Source of the DNA: Mycolicibacterium iranicum
Lineage (GTDB): Bacteria; Actinomycetota; Actinomycetes; Mycobacteriales; Mycobacteriaceae
Length of the DNA stretch: 64,000 nt
Direction of reading: 5' to 3'
NCBI RefSeq assembly: GCF_014190915.1
Contig: NZ_JACHVU010000005.1
Span: forward strand, 62,001 to 126,000
Part shown: positions 54,718 to 64,000 of the stretch, piece by piece
Numbering within the stretch: the first letter of the stretch is position 1
Layout of the letters: each line of letters starts with the position of its first letter
The notes under the pieces: model-generated
What the model was told of the DNA's origin: nothing
Databases searched by the model: none
The model's input: only the letters and a program-made list of their open reading frames with translations
Made by a program: the position numbers and the translations under genes

Positions 54718-55035
54718 TCAGCCGAACATCGCCTCGGCGAACCGCGCCACCGCGTCGGCGCCCGTCTGCGCCGCCTCGTCGAAACCGGGACGCACGCGGG
54801 TGGTGATCGTGCGGGTGTGCGGATCCAGCGTCACCTCGGCCAGCAGCTCGCCGGTCGTCGGTTCACACACCGCCCACGACAACAGCGTCTCGGACTCCCA
54901 CTGTGCGGCAAGCGTTTCCACGTGATCCGGGCGGTGCTCCCCGAGGTCGGCGAGGGCGGGCCGGTCGTCGACGCGGTCGTCCGCGCGCAGCGCCCGCAGG
55001 TACCATGCGCCGGCGTTGATCTCGACAGGTTCCAC
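54718..55035 (-). CDS. Small conserved protein, possible truncated GNAT
   Basis: This 105-residue protein starts AGAWYLRALRADDRVDDRPALADLG and has WAVCEPTTGELLAEVTLDP, reminiscent of the first beta-strands of GNAT acetyltransferases (W-LR-, then GELLAEV). It ends at VARFAEAMFG before the acetyl-CoA P-loop, so an active GNAT is unlikely. Family is uncertain. GTG 55035 has a GGGAGGGTGA Shine-Dalgarno. It lies just past the accA3 terminator on the same strand. Confidence 0.6.
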   Translation of the reverse strand: MEPVEINAGAWYLRALRADDRVDDRPALADLGEHRPDHVETLAAQWESETLLSWAVCEPTTGELLAEVTLDPHTRTITTRVRPGFDEAAQTGADAVARFAEAMFG

Positions 55036-55057
55036 GCGGTCACCCTCCCATGACGCG

Positions 55058-55091
55058 ACTCGGCCCCGCCTCCGGAGAGGCGGGGCCGAGT
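55058..55091 (-). terminator. accA3 terminator hairpin
   Basis: The arms ACTCGGCCCCGCCTC (55058-55072) and GAGGCGGGGCCGAGT (55077-55091) form a perfect 15-bp stem with a CGGA loop. It lies 10 nt beyond the accA3 stop on the minus strand. The same hairpin overlaps the leader of the following small gene, which may therefore be poorly read through. Confidence 0.8.
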
Positions 55092-55101
55092 GCGACGTCG
55101 A

Positions 55102-57434
<2,333 letters not shown>

Positions 57435-60400
57435 GTGAGCGGCGGGATGCACCACATGCACAAACAGTCGGGTGATCGCACTACTGACAGCGGTATGCGG
57501 GGTGACCGCATTCGCCGTTCAGCGCGTGGCGGGGTTGAGCCGATAGCGTGGCTCGGGGGAGGCGCGGTCAGTCTCGCTATCGCGGCTGCAGCATTGTCCG
57601 GTGCCGGCGTCGCCGTTGCCGAGGAAAGCGGCGCGGAGTCGTCAGTGACCCCGGTTGCGGACGCCACCGGCCCGGCGCATACCGGGTCGGCCGGCAGCGG
57701 GGTTGGTTCTGCGGACGAAGCTCCCCCGGCAGACGCCGACACTGCGGCCGCCGAGGATGCCGACTCCGACGGCGTCACCGAGGCGCCCGACGACGATGCA
57801 CTAGACGACGCCGGCGGGGACTTCGAGCCTTCCGACGAAGAGGACAGTCGGGCGGGCGACTCGGAGAACCCGCCCACTCTCAACACCCCGCGGCATCGGC
57901 CCAACCGTGGCTCCGATAACGACCAGTACCGGCTGCCGGCCGAGCGCGAGTCGGATGCGTCAGAATTCGACGAAATCGCGGATTCGGATTCGACACTTGT
58001 CGACACCGAGGCAAAGGCTGACGACCTTCCGGTGGTTGTGCAGCAGCCCCTTTTTGATGGCGCGACGCAGCGTGCACCCTCCGAAGTAAAGGAGGCGCGT
58101 ACAGCGACCACCGAGATTGCGGGCTCACATGGAGTTCTCGATGACCTCACGTCGGCGCTCCTGGACGGCCCGGTGGCCCCTGTCGAGTCGCCGCTGGCGT
58201 GGGCGTTACTCGCCGCCGCCCGTCGCCAGTTCAGTGGATCCGCTGACGACCCCGGCGCAGAATTACCGGCGACCGCCGTCGTCAACTCCGCCCCTGCCGC
58301 CACCCTGAGTCGGCAGAGTTCCCCCAGCGCTTGGACCGGGAAAGTGACCGGCAGGGTCAGTGTCGTAGACGCGGACGGCGATCGCGTGACCTACACCGTG
58401 TCGTCTGCATCACGAGGAACGGTGACGATCAACGAGCGGGGGACGTTCTCCTACACCCCGACCGTCCCCGCCCGGCACGCCGCCGCAGCCGAGGATCCCG
58501 CAGCCAGAAGCGATTCGTTCGTGATCTCTGTCAGTGACGGCCGGGGCGGCATCGCCGAGATTACTGTGACGGTGCCGGTCAAGCCGCTGAATAGAGCACC
58601 GTCAATGCTGCGCGCCACCCGTGCCGCCGCCGATCCCGTCACCGGCGTGGTCACCGGTCGCATCACCGCGCGCGACAGCGACGGCGACGTCCTGATGTAC
58701 AGCGCCGCAGATCCGTCGAGCGGGACACTGACCTTCAATACGGATGGCACATTCACGTATGTCCCCAGTGACGCAGCGCGGCTGAACGCCAGGTCGACGT
58801 GGCGCTCCGATACGGACAGCTTCGTGGTCACCGTCGACGACGATCACGGCGGTGTTCGGACGCTGACGGCGCGGGTCGCCATCGCCCCGGAGAACTCGGC
58901 GCCGGTCGCCGGGATTCCTATATTCAGCGGATACAGCGGGTTTAGCGGTGCGATCACCGGTGCCGTCAATGCCGCCGATCCTGATGGTGATTCGCTGTCT
59001 TACTCCGGATCGTCGACCACCTCGAAGGGTCGGGTGACCGTGTATTCGGGGGGCACGTTCAAGTACACACCGACCGCCGCCGCGCGGCACGCGGCTGCCA
59101 CGGGTAATCCCGATGACACCACGGACACCATCGTCGTCGTCGCGAAAGACAAATACGGGGCGGTGACCACGATCTCGGTGACCCTTCCCATCTTGCCCCG
59201 AAACGACGCGCCCCGCCCCGGCAGAACGACTGTAGGTCAGCCTGCTTCGGCAACCGGGGTTGTCGTCGGACGGGTAACCGCTACAGACCCCGACGGCGAT
59301 CCACTGAGTTTTACCCGCGGCACGGAGTCGGGTAAGGGCGTAGTGGAGGTCAAGGGGGACGGGTCGTTCATTTACACCCCGACGGTGCAGGCGCGCGTCG
59401 CAGCCGGTGCAGCGGGTGCTGACAACGCCGCGAAGGTCGACCGCTTCTCCGTCACGGTGCAGGACGGCCACGGCGGTATCACGTCGATTCCGGTGGAGGT
59501 CCCGATCGCGCCCAGCGTCGGGAACCTGCCTCCGCAAGCAGAGTTCGCCGATATGGGGGAGCCCGACCTGATCACGGGTGCGGTCACCGGGCACCTGGGT
59601 TTCGTCGACCCGGAAGGCAGTCCGCTGAGCTATGCGCTGGTGACGGACGTCGATTCCAGGACCGGTACCGTCGAACTCGATGCGCAGGACGGGTCGTGGC
59701 AGTTCACGCCCACCTTTGAGGCACGAATGGCGTCATGGGTGTCCGGAGGATCGACCGTGCAGTTCACCGTCGCCGTGAGTGATGGGGAGGCCGCCGTCAA
59801 CAAGACCGTCACCGTGATGATCGATGCACGACCGGTGATCGCCGACATACCGGTGGGCGCACGACCGTTCGACATGAAGCTGACACCAGACGGCGGCCAT
59901 GCAGTCGTCACCTTCTACGGCGACGCGGGGGTGGCCCTCGTGGACACCGAAACCGGTGAGCTGAAGCGCGTACAGGTGGTCGGCTCCAACGGTGTGGTGC
60001 TGATGGACCCGAATCGGGGCCGCGCGTATGTGAGCACCTACATCGACGGCTACGGACGCTATATCACCGAAATCGACCCCGACACGGGCACAGTCGCCGG
60101 CGGCCCGTTCTTCTTAAACAACAGCAGCCCAGGGCTCGACAGAATAGTGATCACGCCCGACGGCCGATACATCTACACCGCCGCCGACAGCTGGACGGTG
60201 ACAGTCTTCGACACTCTTACGAAAACGACAGTCGGAGGCCGCGCGATCGTCGACCACCTCAACGACACAGTGGTCAGCGGACCGATCCTCTATGGCGGCC
60301 CGCGAAACCTCCTGGTGAGCCCGGACGGCAGTCGGATCTATGTGCTCGGTTCGGCGACGACCGCGCCGCCCACTCCCGGCCAGGTGTTCACGATCATCGG

Positions 60401-61775
60401 AGCCGACACCCAGTCCGTCATCGTCAACGGTGGCGGTGCCGGGCCACTGGACGCCAACGCCGTCTACGACCGGACAGTTGTCAGTCCCGACGGCAAGTAC
60501 ATCTACACCGCCCTCAGCACACGCCTCGACGGCCGATGGGTCGCTACGGTCACTCAGGTGGACACCGACTTGAACGCGATCGTCGCGCAGTCGTTGCCGT
60601 TGACGGGCATCGATGTGCGCGAGATCGCGGTGACCCCGGACGGCAGACGTCTGTATGTCCTCACCGAGGACGGGGTGACCGTGCTGAATCCCGTTCTCGA
60701 CATGGCGATCGAGGATCACATCGCGATCCCCGGCGTCGGCGCACAGTCGTTCCGCGGTGACGACCTCATCGTCAGTGGTGACGGTCAGCGGCTTTACGTG
60801 GTGCAAAGCGGCGCCAACGCGGATCCCGTCACCGAGGGAATGGCGGGGTCCATTACGGTGATCCGCACCGCGACCAACACGATCGTCGGTACGCCAATTG
60901 TTGTGCCCACCGCGCAGGCGGTGTCGCTCAGTCCCGATGGCAGCCGACTGTACGTCCTGAACTACACCGATTCCGCCGTCGGTCAGGGATCGCTGACGAT
61001 CATCAAGACCGGAACCTCCTACTCGAATCCCGCGACGAGCGCTCCCTCGTCGTATGCGGGCCTCTTCCAACGTCTTCGGTACAAGACCGCCTACGCGGCA
61101 GAAGGGGTCCACATCGAGACGGTGCTCGACGACGAGGGCAACGACGCCCGGGTGATCGTCTACCTGGGTGGGACTACTGAGGACTGGTTCGGCACCAATC
61201 AACCCCGGATCGACAACGTGCCGGCCTTCGTCCAGCGAACGGTCAAGGAGGAACAACTCAAGCTGATCGACGCGGCGTTGGAGCGGGCCCCTGGGGCGAA
61301 GGTGATGCTCGTCGGGTACAGCCAGGGCGGGATGGACGCCCAGAACATCGCGGCGCTCGGCCGTTACGATGTCACCAGCGTCGTGGCTTTCGGATCACCT
61401 ATCGTGCAGGCCGGTAGCGATAAGTACGCGACGATCCATCTCTGGGATCCGCGGGACAACGTCGCGCTGTTGACCCATTCCCGGTACGGCGATCTGTATA
61501 TCGATGCGCTCGACGACCATGAACTGTTCACGTTCACGTCCGACACCACCGACCAGAGCTGGCTGATCCCGTTCGTGGACAGCGGCTTCTGGAAGGTGCA
61601 CGGCGGGCTCGGCACATATCTGGACGTCGGGAATGCATTCGAGAACTCTTCCGAGGGCAACAGTCCGAATTTCCGGACTGTCAAGAACGACGTCCAGCAG
61701 TTCCTGGGTCAGCCGCTCCTGACGATTCCTAACGGATACTTCTTTGTCGACGGCATGCTCATCCCGTCCTTCTGA
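57435..61775 (+). CDS. Large exported protein: cadherin-like repeats, beta-propeller, PE-PPE-type hydrolase
   Basis: This 1446-residue protein has an export signal at residues about 36-64 (WLGGGAVSLAIAAAALSGAG, then AVAEE). An acidic linker (65-290) follows. Five Ig/cadherin-like repeats (about 294-385, 386-485, 486-589, 590-696, 697-799) each have a DxDGDxLxYS-type calcium motif and GxFxYTPT. A YVTN-like beta-propeller spans about 800-1196. The C-terminal alpha/beta-hydrolase (1226-1446) has VGYSQGG with Ser1296, Asp1338 or Asp1341, and His1389, like the PE-PPE domain. Likely a surface esterase/lipase. GTG 57435, ATG 57447 or ATG 57456 may start it. Confidence 0.85.
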   Translation: MSGGMHHMHKQSGDRTTDSGMRGDRIRRSARGGVEPIAWLGGGAVSLAIAAAALSGAGVAVAEESGAESSVTPVADATGPAHTGSAGSGVGSADEAPPADADTAAAEDADSDGVTEAPDDDALDDAGGDFEPSDEEDSRAGDSENPPTLNTPRHRPNRGSDNDQYRLPAERESDASEFDEIADSDSTLVDTEAKADDLPVVVQQPLFDGATQRAPSEVKEARTATTEIAGSHGVLDDLTSALLDGPVAPVESPLAWALLAAARRQFSGSADDPGAELPATAVVNSAPAATLSRQSSPSAWTGKVTGRVSVVDADGDRVTYTVSSASRGTVTINERGTFSYTPTVPARHAAAAEDPAARSDSFVISVSDGRGGIAEITVTVPVKPLNRAPSMLRATRAAADPVTGVVTGRITARDSDGDVLMYSAADPSSGTLTFNTDGTFTYVPSDAARLNARSTWRSDTDSFVVTVDDDHGGVRTLTARVAIAPENSAPVAGIPIFSGYSGFSGAITGAVNAADPDGDSLSYSGSSTTSKGRVTVYSGGTFKYTPTAAARHAAATGNPDDTTDTIVVVAKDKYGAVTTISVTLPILPRNDAPRPGRTTVGQPASATGVVVGRVTATDPDGDPLSFTRGTESGKGVVEVKGDGSFIYTPTVQARVAAGAAGADNAAKVDRFSVTVQDGHGGITSIPVEVPIAPSVGNLPPQAEFADMGEPDLITGAVTGHLGFVDPEGSPLSYALVTDVDSRTGTVELDAQDGSWQFTPTFEARMASWVSGGSTVQFTVAVSDGEAAVNKTVTVMIDARPVIADIPVGARPFDMKLTPDGGHAVVTFYGDAGVALVDTETGELKRVQVVGSNGVVLMDPNRGRAYVSTYIDGYGRYITEIDPDTGTVAGGPFFLNNSSPGLDRIVITPDGRYIYTAADSWTVTVFDTLTKTTVGGRAIVDHLNDTVVSGPILYGGPRNLLVSPDGSRIYVLGSATTAPPTPGQVFTIIGADTQSVIVNGGGAGPLDANAVYDRTVVSPDGKYIYTALSTRLDGRWVATVTQVDTDLNAIVAQSLPLTGIDVREIAVTPDGRRLYVLTEDGVTVLNPVLDMAIEDHIAIPGVGAQSFRGDDLIVSGDGQRLYVVQSGANADPVTEGMAGSITVIRTATNTIVGTPIVVPTAQAVSLSPDGSRLYVLNYTDSAVGQGSLTIIKTGTSYSNPATSAPSSYAGLFQRLRYKTAYAAEGVHIETVLDDEGNDARVIVYLGGTTEDWFGTNQPRIDNVPAFVQRTVKEEQLKLIDAALERAPGAKVMLVGYSQGGMDAQNIAALGRYDVTSVVAFGSPIVQAGSDKYATIHLWDPRDNVALLTHSRYGDLYIDALDDHELFTFTSDTTDQSWLIPFVDSGFWKVHGGLGTYLDVGNAFENSSEGNSPNFRTVKNDVQQFLGQPLLTIPNGYFFVDGMLIPSF

Positions 61776-61795
61776 CCCGTAGACCAGTCGAACCG

Positions 61796-62911
61796 CTAGT
61801 CGACGGCGTTGCGGTCCGGGTCGTATGCGCCGTTCGCGAGGTCCGCCGCATGGTGGCGCACTTGATTGCGCCCGCCCCGCTTCGCCTGATACATCGCGAC
61901 GTCGGCCTGGGCCGTCAGCCGGTGCAGCGTGTCGACGATGTTGCCCGCGTCGATCTGCGAGATGGCGACGGTGGCGGTGCCGACGCTGGCGGTCAGGTCG
62001 TAGGGCGTGTGGGTCACCGCCTCTCTGGCGCCCTCGCCGAGATCGCCCGGCATCGGTGTGGAGAGGAGGTCGGCGACAAGGAACTCCTCGCCGCCGATCC
62101 GGCCGACGATCGCCGACTGCGGGAGCCTCGACCGCAGCGCGTGGCCGACCGCGACGAGGGCGTCGTCGCCCGCGCTGTGCCCCAGGGTGTCGTTGAGCGC
62201 CTTGAAATGGTCGAGGTCGATCATCGCGAAGACCAGGAAGCGGCTGTGGCGCTCGTCGTCCAGTACCGCGGCGACCACCTCACGTTCGAAGGAGCGTCGA
62301 TTGAGCAGACCGGTGAGCGGGTCCCGGTCGGACTGGATCAGGTCGAAACCCAGCGCGTGCACCACGATCTGGATGGCCAGTGGGACGCCGGCGTTGAGTT
62401 CGACGACGAGGAAGTACAGCGACAGCGCCAGCACGGGCTCGCCTTCGCCGGCGAGCTGCACGGCGTGCACGGCTGCGATGCCCAGCGCCACCGCGAGATT
62501 GGCGGTGACCAGCCGCGTGGAGTGGAAGAACGCGAGGTAACCGCCGGACACGGCGAGCGCTGCGCAGGCGGTCAGGCTGATAGCGGGGTCGGCGTTCGTC
62601 CAGCTGCCCAGCGCGATCGATACGCAGATGGTGAGGGCGAAGCCGACCGACTGGCTCCAGGTGGGCCACTTGGTCAGCCAGAGGACCGCGTACCCGAGGC
62701 CGGCCACTCCGGCGACCACGCCCAGTCCGAGCAGCAGGACGTGGTTGGTCGCTGTCGGGCCCCACAGCGCATTGGCCGGTACCAGCGTCCCCGACGCGGA
62801 GACGACCGCCATGAAGATCTGCGTGGGGCGGGAGAACCCACGGGCATGGAGATAGCTGGAGAGCCAGTCGTACTGGTCTGGCTGTCGCCACCAGCGCCTG
62901 ATCGCTCCCAT
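61796..62911 (-). CDS. Membrane-bound GGDEF diguanylate cyclase
   Basis: This 371-residue protein has six or seven predicted membrane helices (residues about 30-185). A GGDEF domain follows at 196-355, with the DPLTGLLNRRSF entry motif, metal Asp in MIDLDHFKALNDTLGH and the active-site loop GGEEF at 273-277, which is a permitted variant. No RxxD inhibitory site precedes GGEEF (the residues are PQSA), so product feedback is unlikely. It would make cyclic di-GMP from GTP in response to a membrane signal. It is convergent with the large surface-protein gene, 20 bp apart. Confidence 0.92.
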   Translation of the reverse strand: MGAIRRWWRQPDQYDWLSSYLHARGFSRPTQIFMAVVSASGTLVPANALWGPTATNHVLLLGLGVVAGVAGLGYAVLWLTKWPTWSQSVGFALTICVSIALGSWTNADPAISLTACAALAVSGGYLAFFHSTRLVTANLAVALGIAAVHAVQLAGEGEPVLALSLYFLVVELNAGVPLAIQIVVHALGFDLIQSDRDPLTGLLNRRSFEREVVAAVLDDERHSRFLVFAMIDLDHFKALNDTLGHSAGDDALVAVGHALRSRLPQSAIVGRIGGEEFLVADLLSTPMPGDLGEGAREAVTHTPYDLTASVGTATVAISQIDAGNIVDTLHRLTAQADVAMYQAKRGGRNQVRHHAADLANGAYDPDRNAVD

Positions 62912-63127
62912 GGAATCCCCGAATGTCTCGCCGGACCCGCCATCTGAGTTCCCCCTCGGCGATGGCAGCGGCTCGGCCGAGCGTAGCCGCAGCGCGCGGC
63001 TGCTGTCAGCAGATCCCGGCCGACGTCAGCGTCGTGTTCGATATGCCGTCGCGCGTCGAAATGCACGATGGCCCAACGCAACGCGCCCGGCACCAGGGTG
63101 CCGAGCGCGTGCGGAATCAGAGTGAGG

Positions 63128-63451
63128 TCACCAGCCGCCGATGCCGGGACCGCCCGACCAACGCGGTAGGAACGGCTGCGCCCGGGTGCCGTTGAGACGA
63201 TCGGGCACTGCTCGTTGCGAACCCCTGACCTCGCCCTGGGCATGCAGGTAGTCGTCGGCAGAGCGGACCTCGCCGAATGTGGCGTCGCTGGACACGGTGC
63301 CTTGCCGACTGGTGACGGTGCGGTCGGGACGCAGTTCTTCGGCGGAGGCGGTGGCGCTCGACAGGGCGACAAGAGTGACCGGTGCGGCGAACACCGCTGC
63401 CCATGCAGCGGCCTTGCGTGCACGCATCCAACCCGTGGTGGTCTTCGACAT
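63128..63451 (-). CDS. Small exported protein of unknown function
   Basis: This 107-residue protein has a clear signal peptide: MSKTTTGWMRARKAAAW, then AAVFAAPVTLVALSSATASA, cleavage after ASA. The mature part (about 75 residues) is polar and Gly/Arg/Pro-rich and ends RWSGGPGIGGW. I recognise no family. The ATG at 63451 has AGGAAGGG about 8 nt upstream and is preferred to an in-frame ATG 15 codons earlier. The 216-bp gap below it (62912-63127) is the leader region of the cyclase gene. Confidence 0.7.
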   Translation of the reverse strand: MSKTTTGWMRARKAAAWAAVFAAPVTLVALSSATASAEELRPDRTVTSRQGTVSSDATFGEVRSADDYLHAQGEVRGSQRAVPDRLNGTRAQPFLPRWSGGPGIGGW

Positions 63452-63643
63452 TCCCAACCCTTCCTGAACACTCCCTGTAGGAATGCTGTTGATCACCTGG
63501 TAGTGACGAGAGTAACAGGCGGAGTCGGCCGCGCCAGGCCTTCGCGGTTACCTGCTTATCGTCAGTAGGGCCGCCGCGTTACGAGCGGCTCGGCCCCGAA
63601 ATTGGTGCCCGAAGGTGGCTTTGGCCGCGGTTAGTGTCAGCCC

Positions 63644-64000
63644 ATGGGTGCCGGTGGACTGGTCTTGCTCGTTCTAGGGGTGCTCGTCGGCGGTGTGATG
63701 GTGTGGAAGCCGCGAGCTCTGTGGTGGGCGTTCGAGTCGTGGAAGTTCCGCAATCCGGAGGCCAACGAGCCCAGCGACGCCGCGTACATGATGACCCGGC
63801 TCAGCGGTGTCGGCCTCGTGGTGCTGTCGGTGGTTCTCGGCGTGGCCCTGATGCGCGACGGCCGCACCGAGCAGGAGGAGCAGCGCGCCGCGGAGGAGCA
63901 GGCCGCCGCCGACGCCGCGTTCGTGCCGCCGTCTCCCGAGGTGCGGGCCCTGCTGCCTGTGGTCGGAGCCTTCGCCGAATCGGGCGGCAACGTCGCCGAG
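63644..64000 (+). CDS. Membrane protein, truncated at the window end
   Basis: The first 119 codons of a protein running off the window are seen. An N-terminal hydrophobic segment (GLVLLVLGVLVGGVMVW) is followed by KPRALWWAFESWKFRNPEANEPSDAAYMMTR, a second helix (LSGVGLVVLSVVLGVAL) and an acidic Glu/Ala stretch. The layout resembles short DUF6199-type membrane proteins with an added domain, but I cannot name it firmly. TAGTGT lies exactly 6 nt before the ATG, fitting a leaderless transcript. Confidence 0.7.
   Translation, partial: MGAGGLVLLVLGVLVGGVMVWKPRALWWAFESWKFRNPEANEPSDAAYMMTRLSGVGLVVLSVVLGVALMRDGRTEQEEQRAAEEQAAADAAFVPPSPEVRALLPVVGAFAESGGNVAE

Overview
The window is chromosomal DNA from a high-GC actinobacterium, almost certainly a fast-growing, non-tuberculous Mycobacterium (Mycolicibacterium). 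The evidence is the gene content (MmpL transporter, MTB12-like and haemophore-like exported proteins, UsfY-RsbW-SigF, LAT, AccA3, type VII-like partner of an NlpC/P60 protein) and, from memory, gene order. Read left to right it follows M. tuberculosis H37Rv roughly Rv3319 (sdhB) down to Rv3285 (accA3), with several stretches replaced. Database searches were not possible, so family names rest on motifs and remembered homologues.

Layout. 1-2714: sdhCDAB on the minus strand. 2936-5761: nucleoside salvage operon cdd-deoA-add. 5919-12889: an Rv3311-like protein, an F420-type luciferase-like enzyme, a 1000-residue exported protein with 25 thrombospondin-3-like calcium repeats, and a coupled NlpC/P60 plus small helical partner. 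These stand where H37Rv, as I remember it, has mtp and sapM. 12941-20000: upp, pmmB, MarR/AbrB pair, deoD, and the amiB1-amiA1 amidohydrolases. 20148-23774: TetR/MmpL divergon. 23899-29636: AbiEi-like protein, GGCT-fold protein, lpdA, glpD2 and a pseudouridine synthase. 30170-36511: accessory block with an SDR, a Rieske oxygenase with a frameshifted tail, an enoyl-CoA hydratase, a DesT/FabR-like regulator with ferredoxin reductase and acyl desaturase, and an MTB12-like protein. 36533-42931: nei-lhr, haemophore-like protein, TetR. 42980-45253: a stand-alone CYP102 (BM3)-like P450 and an SDR. 45385-50053: lysine catabolism (pcd, hglS-like, lrpA, lat). 50022-53901: Mrr-like membrane nuclease, usfY region, CsbD, and the rsbW-sigF operon with its SigF-type promoter and a STAS protein. 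54159-56907: MocA-like protein, small protein, accA3. 57435-64000: a 1446-residue surface protein (cadherin-like repeats, beta-propeller, PE-PPE-type hydrolase), a membrane diguanylate cyclase, a small exported protein and a truncated membrane protein.

How it works together. The left half is core metabolism: TCA-linked respiration, nucleoside and base salvage (cdd, deoA, add, upp, deoD, with pmmB linking sugar phosphates) and glycerol-3-phosphate oxidation. The right half is stress and stationary phase: lysine breakdown through LAT under an Lrp regulator, and the SigF partner-switching module. The accessory blocks carry cell-surface and lipid functions.

Most unusual. Six copies of a ~66-bp palindromic intergenic element lie at 3' ends, each flanked by its own tandem repeat; one supplies the stop codon of mmpL. 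Other points are the TSP3-repeat protein, the repeat/propeller/hydrolase protein, the DesT-like operators that overlap both start codons, and a consistent leaderless-promoter geometry (TANNNT then 6-7 nt then the start codon) at more than ten genes.
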